Below are positions 1 through 8,402 of a stretch of 46,244 nt of DNA, one piece after another. Numbering within the stretch: the stretch's first letter is position 1; every line of letters starts with the position of its first letter. Made by a program: the position numbers and the translations under genes. The notes beneath the pieces were generated by a model. That model was not told where the DNA came from and did no database searches. It saw only the letters and a list, made by a program, of their open reading frames with translations. Source of the DNA: Magnetococcales bacterium (GTDB taxonomy: Bacteria; Pseudomonadota; Magnetococcia; Magnetococcales; Magnetaquicoccaceae); contig JADGBT010000024.1 of NCBI GenBank assembly GCA_015231375.1, positions 1 to 46,244 on the forward strand, in the 5' to 3' direction.

Positions 1-129
1 AGTCAAAAGAATAAGTCAAAAGAATAAGTCAAAAGAATAAGTCAAAAGAATAAGTCAAAAGAATAAGTCAAAAGAATAAGTCAAAAGAATAAGTCAAAAG
101 AATAAGTCAAAAGAATAAGTCAAAAGAAG
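1..129. repeat. 13-bp tandem repeat array
   Basis: Nine perfect copies of the unit agtcaaaagaata run from 1 to 117, followed by a partial tenth copy to 129. The array probably continues left of the window. There is no coding potential. The agtcaaaag core also occurs in the arm of the palindromic element near 34906-34960, so the array looks like a local expansion of that element's interior. Confidence 0.95.
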
Positions 130-264
130 ATTAAAAGATTAAAAGATTAAAAGATTAAAAGATTAAAAGATTAAAAGATTAAAAGATTAAAAGATTAAAA
201 GATTAAAAGATTAAAAGATTAAAAGATTAAAAGATTAAAAGATTAAAAGATTAAAAGATTAAAA
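130..264. repeat. 8-bp tandem repeat array
   Basis: Sixteen perfect copies of attaaaag (130-257) plus a partial copy to 264 follow directly on the 13-bp array. Both units share the aaaag core, so one probably arose from the other by slippage. The array runs straight into the hairpin repeat at 265-304. Confidence 0.95.
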
Positions 265-304
265 TCCTGGGAGATGAATCTCCCAGACCCTCTCTTTTTT
301 TTCA
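265..304. repeat. Hairpin repeat, copy A
   Basis: The perfect 9-bp arms CTGGGAGAT (267-275) and ATCTCCCAG (278-286) are followed by ACCCTCTC and eight T (295-302). On the minus strand this reads ATTGAAAAAAAAG, then the hairpin, directly after the glycosyltransferase gene. That gene's TGA stop (302-304) lies inside the repeat end. It may act as a weak terminator, but the T-tract is 8 nt from the stem in one direction and only four T follow in the other. It is the right-hand end of the family also seen at 18188-18593 and 34597-35001. Confidence 0.85.
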
Positions 305-991
305 ATGGTTTGGAATCGATCCGTCCATCTCGCGCAACTTCTGATCGTAAACCGCCAGATCCTCATGATTGTGCGTGCGATTGGTGGCATGGTGACGGTA
401 TTTGTAAAACGGAAATTCCAATCGTCCAATGCGATATTTCTCCTCGAAACGCCGCCTCAATTCATGCCCCTCCCGCATCCGAAATTCCGGATTGTATAAC
501 CCGATGTCAAACAAACACTCCTTGCGAAACATGATCCCGCAAGCAATCTGATCCTCCATGCAATTGAAACGGCCCAACGCGTTTTCCAGATGATCCACCT
601 TCACATAATCCACCGCCACCGCCTGATACTGACGGTTGACATCCAGAAACAATTTCATGATGTGCAAACAACTGCGATTCAAATAATCATCCGCATCCAC
701 CCGTACCACATACCGCCCTCTGGCCTGACGAATGGCATTGTTGAGCGCAATCGGCAACCCCTGGTTGATCTCATGCACCAAGACACGTAAATTCCGCACA
801 ATCGCCAGATTGCCCAATACCTCCTGGGTGTGATCCCCACTGCCGTCATCCACCACTAAAATCTCGAAAGTCCCCGGCGAAAGCCCCTCTTGATGATTGA
901 TGCTGCGTACACACCGCTCCACCCATCGCCCCTGGTTGTAACAGGCGACAATCACCGAAATGTCGGGCAGATAAGAGGGATCCTTGCTCAC
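302..991 (-). CDS. GT2 family glycosyltransferase
   Basis: This is a probable cytoplasmic GT-A fold sugar transferase acting in glycan assembly. The N-terminal strand [11 protein letters not shown], the nucleotide-binding VVDDGS and the metal-binding VDADDYLN are typical of family GT2. The protein is about 229 aa, short for the family, with no membrane segment. I chose the GTG at 991 because it forms a GTGA overlap with the upstream stop and has GGGAGG a few bases ahead. An ATG at 1009 would add six residues. The upstream gene is a cytidylyltransferase/dehydrogenase fusion, so the product is probably part of the same surface-glycan pathway. Donor and acceptor cannot be read from sequence. The family call is firm, the substrate unknown. 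Confidence 0.88.
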   Translation of the reverse strand: MSKDPSYLPDISVIVACYNQGRWVERCVRSINHQEGLSPGTFEILVVDDGSGDHTQEVLGNLAIVRNLRVLVHEINQGLPIALNNAIRQARGRYVVRVDADDYLNRSCLHIMKLFLDVNRQYQAVAVDYVKVDHLENALGRFNCMEDQIACGIMFRKECLFDIGLYNPEFRMREGHELRRRFEEKYRIGRLEFPFYKYRHHATNRTHNHEDLAVYDQKLREMDGSIPNH

Positions 992-2748
992 ACACCACCT
1001 CCCAGACAATCCCGCACCGCCGCCAACGCATACCGGGCCGCCTTCAACTCGGAATCCCGCGTCAATCCGGCGATGTGCGGCGTGATGACCAGATGATCGT
1101 TTCCATTGGCGTAACGAATCAACCGATGCCGCCGCTTGTCGGACAAGAATTCATCGGAAATCACATCCAGTCCCGCTGCGGCCAAATGACCATTGGCCAA
1201 ATGAACCAGTAAAGCCTCCTCGTCAATGATCTCCCCACGGGAGACATTGATGAAAATCGCCCCCGGCTTCATGGCGGCAAACCAGGCGTCATTCACCATG
1301 CCCGCCGTTGTGGCGTCCAGATGCACCGCGATCAACACGATGTCCGCCACAGCCAATACCGCCTCGTGACTGGCGAATGACTCCACGCCGGGAGCGTCGA
1401 TGGTCTTGTATGGATCAAACGCCACCACCCGCATGCCGAACGGCTGGGCATACCGGGCCACATTGCCCCCGATGCGTCCAAATCCGATGATGCCCAAGGT
1501 GCGACCGTGAAACTCCACCGCCCGCAATTCATCCTCGATGTCGCGCCAATACCCCTGCTTGACCCGCTCCACCGCCTGAGGCAACTTGCGGACCGTGGCC
1601 ATGATCAACGCCCAGGTGAACTCCGAAGAGGCGAAAATGGAATGAACGAAATCACTGTCCTTCAACCGGGAGACCACCACGCCATGCGCGGAACACCAGT
1701 CGAGATCAATATGATTGGAACCCGTGGAAGGCGTGGCCAGAACCCGCAACCGACCCCGGGAAGCCTCCAGCAACCCCGCGTCGATGGTGTAGGTCGGACA
1801 CGGCGAACAGATCCAGCCATCCACCTCCGGCAACAAATCCGCCACCTCGTCACGGCTGGCCCCGTGGGCCAAAATCACATCGGCGAAAACCTGCAACTCC
1901 TCCCGGATCTCCGGCAGAAAATGGATCGGCGTGGTCACCAAGACCACAGGCCGCCCGCCGCCAATCAACCGCTCCACCCCAGACTCCAGCACCGGTACTG
2001 GACGGTTGTTGCAAAACCCGTGACGCATCATGCACTCGGCCAATGGCAGATCCATGCGCTCGTCGATGTTGATGGAACGCTCCGGCTCCATGAGATAAGG
2101 ACGACTGTCCGCTCCGTGCCGACTCCCCTCCTCCACGATCACCCGCCGGGTCATGGAATAAATGGCCCCATTGCGGATGTACGACGGGGGCTTCAGATCC
2201 TGACGCCGGGAACCGATGGCCGGTTCCGGATACTCCTGGGTGAAATCCACAATCTGATCATCGACGATGCGCTTCAAACGGATCGGATGTTTCTCCCCGG
2301 TGTCCACCATGCTGATGACCGAATCCGCCCCGGTGTCCAACAATTTTCGCAACGCCCCGTCGATGTCCCGCCCGTCCCGCAATGGCGCCACACACGGCAG
2401 CTCCACCACCAGATCATATTCGATCCCGAGGATTTTTTCGGTCTCCAACACCGCGAAACGCAATGAAGGCGCGGAAGCCACCAGATCCCCGGACAACTCC
2501 GCCGGTCGCAAAAACGGCGTCATGGCCCCGTAACGCCGGGCAATGGCGGCATAAACCGGACTGTCGGTGGAAACCACCACATGGGTCACCATCCGGGAAT
2601 CCAAAGCCGCCCGGATGGAATAGGCCATCAGGGGATGCCCCAGAAGGGGATGAATGTTCTTGTCGGGAATCCCCTTGGAACCGCTTCTGGCCTGAATGAC
2701 CGCCAGAACCTTGGGCCCAGTGGAGTCGGAAATGCCGGAATCGGACAT
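988..2748 (-). CDS. CMP-sugar cytidylyltransferase / D-2-hydroxyacid dehydrogenase fusion
   Basis: Two enzymes are fused in one 586-aa protein. Residues about 12-235 resemble acylneuraminate (NeuA/KdsB-like) cytidylyltransferases, with the CTP-binding [14 protein letters not shown] near 18-31, VVSTDS and LPCVAPLR. Residues about 265-582 are a D-isomer-specific 2-hydroxyacid dehydrogenase. That half has the NAD-binding [10 protein letters not shown] (422-428 region), the catalytic Arg in NVSRGE, a Glu in ISDEF and the His in ITPHIAG. Each half has near-complete family length, so both are probably active. Known NeuA-type enzymes charge nonulosonic or Kdo-like acids with CMP; the dehydrogenase would act on an alpha-keto or hydroxy acid, which fits modification of an acidic sugar (inference). 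ATG 2748 is preferred over GTG 2760 because AGGTGA lies ahead of it. It overlaps the downstream glycosyltransferase gene. Confidence 0.9.
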   Translation of the reverse strand: MSDSGISDSTGPKVLAVIQARSGSKGIPDKNIHPLLGHPLMAYSIRAALDSRMVTHVVVSTDSPVYAAIARRYGAMTPFLRPAELSGDLVASAPSLRFAVLETEKILGIEYDLVVELPCVAPLRDGRDIDGALRKLLDTGADSVISMVDTGEKHPIRLKRIVDDQIVDFTQEYPEPAIGSRRQDLKPPSYIRNGAIYSMTRRVIVEEGSRHGADSRPYLMEPERSINIDERMDLPLAECMMRHGFCNNRPVPVLESGVERLIGGGRPVVLVTTPIHFLPEIREELQVFADVILAHGASRDEVADLLPEVDGWICSPCPTYTIDAGLLEASRGRLRVLATPSTGSNHIDLDWCSAHGVVVSRLKDSDFVHSIFASSEFTWALIMATVRKLPQAVERVKQGYWRDIEDELRAVEFHGRTLGIIGFGRIGGNVARYAQPFGMRVVAFDPYKTIDAPGVESFASHEAVLAVADIVLIAVHLDATTAGMVNDAWFAAMKPGAIFINVSRGEIIDEEALLVHLANGHLAAAGLDVISDEFLSDKRRHRLIRYANGNDHLVITPHIAGLTRDSELKAARYALAAVRDCLGGGV

Positions 2749-2764
2749 GGCGCAAATCACCTGA

Positions 2765-2829
2765 AATTAAAGATTAAAGTCAAAACCTTGGGGAATGAAT
2801 TCCTCAGACCCCTTCTTTTTTTTCAATGG
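2765..2829. repeat. Hairpin repeat, copy B (degenerate)
   Basis: This short intergenic copy has AT-rich aattaaagattaaagtcaaaa, an imperfect hairpin (arms around 2788-2797 and 2799-2807), ACCCCTTC, eight T and caatgg. It lies directly after the stop of the minus-strand methyltransferase gene. Only the gene-proximal end of the larger element is present. Confidence 0.75.
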
Positions 2830-4086
2830 TCAAATCGTCGCGACGGATCCCGACTCTTCACGATAGGCCACGAAGAAATTCAATCCCACCCCGTTGGCGC
2901 CCCGGAACAGATGCCGCGTGGCGGATAAAAAAGACTCCACGCGCTCCACATCCCCGGTGGCCAATACCTCGAACAGCTCCAGAACCTCCCCCAACAACGC
3001 CTCGGGCTGGTCCTCCTGGGGAAAGGTTCCCAATCCGGCACGCACCCCCTCCAGCAACCGCTCCGACGCCGCCGCCAACGCCCCCGGATCCACCCGGCTG
3101 GAAGCGGTGACATCCGCCGTCTGCCGAACCAGATCCTCCAGCAATGCGCTCAAACGCCGCGACCGCTCCAGCCACACCTCACCACTGCGGGCGTCGTCCA
3201 CCCGATGGGTCATCCACCGCAACTCCGCTCCCCCCGCCGCCGCCGGGTCCATGGCCAACTGGTGCATCACTCCCTTGATGGGAGGATCCACCAGTTCCGC
3301 CGGCATCACCGGTGGCCAGGCCGAATAGACCCGCAAACCGCTCCTGGCAAACCACGCCATCACCTCGCCCGTACACGGACAGTCGATCTTGGGATTGACA
3401 TAGGTATCCTGAATGATCGCCGCCCGGGAACGCCGCCCGAAACGCTCCGCCCGGTCGATGTTCTCCCGGAACAACCGCTCGGCCAAAGCGGGAATCTCCG
3501 CCTCCTCCCGGGCCAAGGCGCGAATCACCAGTCGCTGCAAATCCCGCTGAAACATCCCGGCGCGGGTGCAGATGGCCAGGATCAAAAATCCACCCGGCTT
3601 CAGACAGGAAGCCAAATGCTCAAATCCCGCCTCCTTGGCCCCGGTGTGATGCAATACCCCCTCGCAGGCCACGATGTCGAACCGCTCCTCCCCCGGATCG
3701 TAGTCGAACAACGACCGCTCCACGAACCGATACCGGGCCTCTTGAGGCGCGCGCAGGGCGAAAATCTTTCGCGCCCGCTCCAAAGCCAAAGGATTCATCT
3801 CCACCAGGGTGCAATCCGCTCCCCAGCGGCTGTAGAAAATGGCATGCTCCCCGGTCCCGCACCCCAGATCCAACAGACTGGCTCCGCGAAACAGCCGTGG
3901 CGGCAACTTCAGATAGTCCCGGAACAGCAACACCCGTCGCCGTTCCTCCTCCCAAAGCCGCTCCTCCGACTCCAGAAAGCGTGTCGAAGGATTTTCCTCC
4001 TGGTAAACCCGCAACACCTCCCGCTCCACGCTCAGACGCTGCGCCTCCTCCACCCGCGACACCTTTTGCGGCAGTCGATCAGCCAT
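2830..4086 (-). CDS. Class I SAM-dependent methyltransferase
   Basis: A cytoplasmic methyltransferase of about 418 aa. Motif I, LLDLGCGTGEH, lies near residues 71-81, followed by the acidic ribose-contacting VEMNP and FDIVACEGVLHH, as in methyltransferase domain 11/25 families. The last about 200 residues are not recognisable as a known domain and may bind the acceptor. ATG 4086 is preferred because AAGGTGG stands 6 bases ahead; a GTG at 4095 is in frame. The start lies inside the 3' end of the carbamoyltransferase gene, implying translational coupling. Carbamoylation and methylation are both late decorations of sugars, so this enzyme probably methylates the same glycan or precursor (inference). 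The substrate is unknown. Confidence 0.85.
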   Translation of the reverse strand: MADRLPQKVSRVEEAQRLSVEREVLRVYQEENPSTRFLESEERLWEEERRRVLLFRDYLKLPPRLFRGASLLDLGCGTGEHAIFYSRWGADCTLVEMNPLALERARKIFALRAPQEARYRFVERSLFDYDPGEERFDIVACEGVLHHTGAKEAGFEHLASCLKPGGFLILAICTRAGMFQRDLQRLVIRALAREEAEIPALAERLFRENIDRAERFGRRSRAAIIQDTYVNPKIDCPCTGEVMAWFARSGLRVYSAWPPVMPAELVDPPIKGVMHQLAMDPAAAGGAELRWMTHRVDDARSGEVWLERSRRLSALLEDLVRQTADVTASSRVDPGALAAASERLLEGVRAGLGTFPQEDQPEALLGEVLELFEVLATGDVERVESFLSATRHLFRGANGVGLNFFVAYREESGSVATI

Positions 4087-5890
4087 GACAGCCACCTTGA
4101 GAGGAGTCGTGGACCGGCTTGCTCACCAGCCACGAACCGATCCACACATGGGAAAGCCCGGAACGGACCCAGGTGCTGACCGCATCCTCCGGTCCGGCCA
4201 CCATCGGCTCGCCGTGCAGATTGAAGGAGGTGTTCAACACCGTGCCCACGCCGGTGCGTTCCTGGAAGGCCGAAATCAAGGCGTGATAGTCGGGATTCAC
4301 CGCCCGGCTCACCACATGGGGACGGGAGGTGTGATCATACGGATGCAAACCGCTGATCATCTCTTTTCGCCCCAAAGGAGTGGAGTCGAAGGCCAGGGTC
4401 ATGTAGCGGGCATCCAGACCCTTGGGATTGATGAAATAATCGTCGGCCCGCTCCTCCAACACGCTGGAGGCGAACGGCATCCAGAAATCCCGCTGCTTGA
4501 TGATTTCGTTGATCTGACGCACCACGTGGGGATTGCGGGGATCCGCCAGGATCGAACGGTTGCCCAAAGCCCGTGGACCGAACTCCCAACGACCGGCGCA
4601 ACGGGCCACCACCTCTCCCTGAGCCAAAAGTTCCGCCACCTCTCCGGCTCCGGCCTGTCGCACTCGGCTCCCCTCGGGAATGCCGCCGGTCTCGATGGCC
4701 CGCAACGCCTGCTGGTCGGTGAAATCCTCCCCCAGATACGGGGTGGTGAAAGGCCGCAAATGCTCCACCTGCTCGGCTTCCAGCGTGGGATGGGCGGCGG
4801 CGGCGATGCAGGCCGCGCCCACGGCGAGCGACTCGTCCCCGGCTCCCGGCGGCACGAACAAAGAGGTGACATCCGGCAACTCCCAGATCACCTTGTTGGC
4901 CTTGATGTTCATGGCCACCCCGCCGGACATCACCACATCCCCGATTCCGGTGGCTCCCACCCCGTTTTGCACCCATCGGGACAACAACTCCTCGGTGCGC
5001 CGTTGCACCCCCCAGGCGATTCCGTCGAAACGCACCCCCTCCAGCCGCTCCTTGAACCAGAAAAAATGGTCCGAAGGCTGCGTGGTGTACGAAAAGCCCA
5101 ATCCATGATTTTGCAGGGTTCCGGCATAGACATCATAGGCGATCCGCCCGTATTTCTCGTTGGCGTAAGGGGCCAGACCCATGGTCTTGAAGGCGTGCTC
5201 GAATTGCTTCATGCCCAGCAGCAGCGTGGCGTAACGGTAGATCCGTCCGATGTTGCACTTGGCATCCCGATGCAAAAGCCGCAAGGCTCCCCGGTCGCGC
5301 CCCTCCCAGACCGTGCCGTTGGCCCCATCCCCGCCCCCGTCCGTGGTGAACACCAACAGATCCCGATCCCGGTTCGGATGGGTCATGTAGGCGTACCAGG
5401 CGTGACAGGTGTGGTGATCGTGTACGCTGATGCGCTCCGCAGGCAGGCCGCTGTAAGCTTGAAGATGTTTCAGTCGGGCCTTGAGCATGCCTTCGGCGTC
5501 GTCTTCGTGGGCGATGAGGCTTTCGTCGTAGATCCGGCGGGCCGGATCGATCCGGTCCGCGAACACCTCCAGATAGGCAGGAGTGCCGGTGCCATCGAGA
5601 CGGGGTTTCCAGTAGTGGGTCTGCTCCCGCCAGAAATCGGCGATGGAAAAGTTCTCACGGGGCACGAAGAAATATTTCGGCGGCAGTCGCAGGGTGGAAA
5701 GGGCGATGTGATCCACATCCCGCATGGTCAATCCCGCCAGCGCCAATACCCGTTCCACCGAATGAAACGGAAATCCTGAACGGGTGGAAAGACGGGTGGG
5801 CCGATCCTCGCTCATGGCCGCCACCAGCCGTCCGTCCACCAGCAAAGCCGCACTGGCCCCATGTCCGTCGTGAATGCCCAAAATGACCAT
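4079..5890 (-). CDS. NodU/CmcH family carbamoyltransferase
   Basis: It transfers the carbamoyl group of carbamoyl phosphate to a hydroxyl, as NodU does on Nod factor and CmcH on cephem antibiotics. The 603-aa length is normal for the family. The N-terminal ASKHA-type start ILGIHDGHGASAAL, the central TTDGGGDGANGT and MSGGVAMNIKAN, and the C-terminal EFGPRALGNRSILADPR and NTSFNLHGEPMV are all family hallmarks. ATG 5890 has GGGAG five bases ahead. It is the first gene of a minus-strand run with the methyltransferase and probably the fusion and GT2 genes, although copy B separates the two pairs. In this setting a sugar of a surface polysaccharide is the likely acceptor (inference). Confidence 0.93.
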   Translation of the reverse strand: MVILGIHDGHGASAALLVDGRLVAAMSEDRPTRLSTRSGFPFHSVERVLALAGLTMRDVDHIALSTLRLPPKYFFVPRENFSIADFWREQTHYWKPRLDGTGTPAYLEVFADRIDPARRIYDESLIAHEDDAEGMLKARLKHLQAYSGLPAERISVHDHHTCHAWYAYMTHPNRDRDLLVFTTDGGGDGANGTVWEGRDRGALRLLHRDAKCNIGRIYRYATLLLGMKQFEHAFKTMGLAPYANEKYGRIAYDVYAGTLQNHGLGFSYTTQPSDHFFWFKERLEGVRFDGIAWGVQRRTEELLSRWVQNGVGATGIGDVVMSGGVAMNIKANKVIWELPDVTSLFVPPGAGDESLAVGAACIAAAAHPTLEAEQVEHLRPFTTPYLGEDFTDQQALRAIETGGIPEGSRVRQAGAGEVAELLAQGEVVARCAGRWEFGPRALGNRSILADPRNPHVVRQINEIIKQRDFWMPFASSVLEERADDYFINPKGLDARYMTLAFDSTPLGRKEMISGLHPYDHTSRPHVVSRAVNPDYHALISAFQERTGVGTVLNTSFNLHGEPMVAGPEDAVSTWVRSGLSHVWIGSWLVSKPVHDSSQGGCHG

Positions 5891-6255
5891 AATCGCTCCC
5901 GCGCGCGTCGTTCCTTAAGATAAGGATAAATCCGATCCGCCAACCCGCCGCCATCCCCGCGCGCGGCGCGCCGATTCCTCGGTAAGAAAAATGAAAGATA
6001 GAGTGTAATCGCATTCTTGCGGATTGTTCAATCCATTTTCGGCCCGAAAACACCGGATCCACAAGAACCCACCCCTTTTTGACGCCCCCGCCACCCTCAT
6101 CCGAAGCAAACCCGGGACCACCATGCCGTCGTCCACCCTGGAAAACCTGCTTGACAATACCCGAGAAAAATGGCGTCATGATCTTGTTGACCCAAACGGC
6201 ATGCCGGATTGCATCCATCGCCCTCGACTCACACATCCTTTAGAGCCACACCCCC
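5891..6255. other. Divergent intergenic region
   Basis: These 365 bases separate the carbamoyltransferase gene (minus) from the exporter permease gene (plus). Apart from one promoter-like pair for the minus strand I see only a GC-rich palindromic patch near 5960-5972 and no convincing gene. Open frames crossing it lack family resemblance and ribosome binding sites. Confidence 0.5.
6002..6031 (-). promoter_or_regulatory. Putative sigma70-type promoter
   Basis: On the minus strand TTGAAC (6026-6031) and TACACT (6002-6007) are separated by 18 bases, directed at the carbamoyltransferase gene about 110 bases downstream. It is a pattern match only. Confidence 0.35.
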
Positions 6256-7125
6256 ATGAAGCCCGATCCGGATACCACCCCACTCGCCGTGCGTACCTAT
6301 TCGGCCCAGTCGAGAATCCGTCATCCGGATGGCCTGTTGCTCGCCATGATCCTGGATCTGTGGCGCTCCCGGGAGCTGGCCTGGAGACTGTTCCTCCGGG
6401 AAATCAGCCAACGCTACCGCCAATCGGTACTTGGCATCCTGTGGGTGCTGGTGCCGCCGCTGGCCACCACCGCCATTTTCGTGGTGCTCAACGCCCGCAA
6501 GATCCTCAACCTCGAACCCACCGAAATCCCCTATCCGGTCTATGTGCTGCTGGGCACGCTGCTTTGGCAGATCTTCTCCGAAAGCGTGCTGGCTCCCCTC
6601 AAGGCCTTCGAGGGGTGCGTGCCCATCATGATCAAGATCAACATGCCCCGGGAGGCCCCCATCCTCTCCGGCATGGCCCAGGTACTCTTTCTGGCCGGGG
6701 TGCAGCTGCTCCCGGCCCTGGGGGTGATGATCTGGTCCGGGGTGGTCTTCACCCCCGCCATCCTGCTCGCTCCCTTCGCCATCCTGATGCTGGTGCTGCT
6801 CGGCACCGCCATCGGTCTGTTCCTGGTCCCCCTTGGCGGACTCTACCGGGATATCGGCGAAGGCAGCGCCATGGCCCTCAAACTGGCCTTCTTCCTCACC
6901 CCCGTGGTCTATCCGCCCCCCCAGGAGTGGCCCTGGTCCCTGCTGGTCGCCTTGAACCCGGTGGTCCCCCTTCTCCAAGGAGCCCGCGACCTCATGTCCA
7001 TCGGCACCATGCACGACCCGGCAGCCTTCTGGATCACCTGCGGCGGCACCCTCGTCGCCTTGCTGGCGGGCTTGGTCTTTTATCGCCTCGCCACCCCGCT
7101 GGTCCTGGAACGGATGGGAGCTTGA
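6256..7125 (+). CDS. ABC-2 type polysaccharide export permease (Wzm-like)
   Basis: This is the inner-membrane channel subunit of an ABC exporter for a lipid-linked polysaccharide. The 289-aa protein starts with a cytoplasmic segment ending in LFLREISQRYRQSVLGILW, the conserved amphipathic entry of the ABC-2 family. About six hydrophobic segments follow, with GGLYRDIGE and LNPVVPLLQGARD typical of Wzm/TagG proteins. The next gene encodes the matching ATPase 8 bases downstream, so the pair forms one transporter. No strong ribosome binding site precedes ATG 6256. An overlapping 779-codon frame crosses this region, but only its 3' half is a real gene. The glycan substrate is unknown. Confidence 0.9.
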   Translation: MKPDPDTTPLAVRTYSAQSRIRHPDGLLLAMILDLWRSRELAWRLFLREISQRYRQSVLGILWVLVPPLATTAIFVVLNARKILNLEPTEIPYPVYVLLGTLLWQIFSESVLAPLKAFEGCVPIMIKINMPREAPILSGMAQVLFLAGVQLLPALGVMIWSGVVFTPAILLAPFAILMLVLLGTAIGLFLVPLGGLYRDIGEGSAMALKLAFFLTPVVYPPPQEWPWSLLVALNPVVPLLQGARDLMSIGTMHDPAAFWITCGGTLVALLAGLVFYRLATPLVLERMGA

Positions 7126-7133
7126 CATCTCAC

Positions 7134-8363
7134 GTGTCCAACGACCTGCTCATCGACGTGGAGTCCATCTCCAAGAAATTCTGCCGCAGCCTCAAACGCT
7201 CCTTGTGGTACGGTCTGCACGACATCTCCCGTGAACTCACCGGACAAGATCGTTTCGCCACCTTGCGCAAGGATGAGTTCTGGGCCATCCGGGATTTGAG
7301 CCTCCAGGTGAAACGCGGCGACATCCTGGGCATCATCGGCTCCAACGGCTCGGGCAAAACCACCCTGCTGCGCCTGATCAACGGCCTGATCATGCCCGAT
7401 TCCGGCCACGTCACCATCCGGGGTCGGGTCGGCGCCCTCATCCAGCTCGGCGCCGGCTTCAGCCCGGTGCTCAGCGGACGGGAAAACATCCTCATCAACG
7501 CCGCCGTCCTGGGCATCTCCAAACGCGAACTCGACTTGTGCCTCGACGAGATCATCGACTTCGCCAATCTGGGAGAGTTCCTCGACGCCCCGGTGCAAAG
7601 CTACAGCTCCGGCATGCGCGCCCGGCTGGGATTCGCCGTCGCCATCCACATGCGACCGGATATCCTGCTGGTGGACGAGGTGCTCTCCGTGGGGGATCTG
7701 GTCTTTCGCAACAAGGCCCTCGACCGCATGGACAAACTGGCCCACTCCGGCGTGGCGGTGATCTTCGTCTCCCACAACCTCGGACAGGTGGATCGGCTCT
7801 GCTCTCAGGTGCTCTATTTGCAAAAGGGACAAACCGTGGCCTTGGGCCCCACCGCCGAGGTGATCTCCCGCTACGTGGGGGAAACCACCGCCCTCGACAC
7901 CACCTTGCGCCATCATCCCGGCACCGAACACTCCTTTGTGGTGCGCTCAATCTCTCTGCGCGACTTCAACGATCAGCCGCTCCAACACCTGATCTGCGGA
8001 GAGTCCCTCCGGATCTCCCTGACCCTCGACGTGCGCCAACCCCTGCAATCCCCGATGTTCTGTTTCATGTGGGAACCTGAAGGACGCTCCATCATCCTGG
8101 CTTATACTCACCAACCCCGGGAGGCGGAAGCGCGTCCCTCTCTGACTCCGGGCCAACAGGTTATCGAAATCTCAATTCCCAAATTGCCCTTTCTCCCCGG
8201 ACGCTATACACTGCGTTTATCGGTCTCCGGCGCGATCGAGTCACAACTCCTGGGCAAGGTCGATCATCTGGCCACCCTGAACGTGCTCCCCCGGCCCGGC
8301 CAGTACATCATCACCAACGAAGCCGGCTTCCTGGAACTGGACGCCAGTTGGCGTTTTTCGTGA
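7134..8363 (+). CDS. ABC exporter ATPase with Wzt-type C-terminal domain
   Basis: The nucleotide-binding subunit that powers export by the preceding permease. Counting from GTG 7134 (409 aa), Walker A GSNGSGKT is at 69-76, the signature YSSGMRARLGF near 157-167, Walker B ILLVDEVLSVGD near 177-188 and the H-loop SHN near 213-215. The extra N-terminal 50 residues and the beta-rich tail from about 265 to 409 fit Wzt proteins, whose C-terminal domain recognises the terminating modification of the O-polysaccharide. That makes the methyl- and carbamoyltransferases next door plausible sources of a chain-end signal (inference). TTG 7122 overlapping the permease stop is an alternative start. The frame is open far upstream, so the exact start is uncertain. 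Confidence 0.92.
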   Translation: MSNDLLIDVESISKKFCRSLKRSLWYGLHDISRELTGQDRFATLRKDEFWAIRDLSLQVKRGDILGIIGSNGSGKTTLLRLINGLIMPDSGHVTIRGRVGALIQLGAGFSPVLSGRENILINAAVLGISKRELDLCLDEIIDFANLGEFLDAPVQSYSSGMRARLGFAVAIHMRPDILLVDEVLSVGDLVFRNKALDRMDKLAHSGVAVIFVSHNLGQVDRLCSQVLYLQKGQTVALGPTAEVISRYVGETTALDTTLRHHPGTEHSFVVRSISLRDFNDQPLQHLICGESLRISLTLDVRQPLQSPMFCFMWEPEGRSIILAYTHQPREAEARPSLTPGQQVIEISIPKLPFLPGRYTLRLSVSGAIESQLLGKVDHLATLNVLPRPGQYIITNEAGFLELDASWRFS

Positions 8364-8402
8364 ATTTTCGTCAATCAAGGATACGACGCGTTCAATCCCG
8401 AC

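Noticed and set aside
1-264. CRISPR array
   Set aside because: The units are 8 and 13 bases with no spacers between them. This is a simple tandem repeat.
265-304. Strong intrinsic terminator
   Set aside because: The hairpin is good, but the eight-T run is separated from the stem by eight bases in one direction and only four T follow in the other. I record it as a repeat with possible terminator activity.
6024-7133. First half of a 779-codon plus-strand frame as a long N-terminal extension of the exporter ATPase
   Set aside because: It overlaps the permease gene in another frame and reads as Pro/His/Arg-rich nonsense. Wzt-like homology begins only near 7134.
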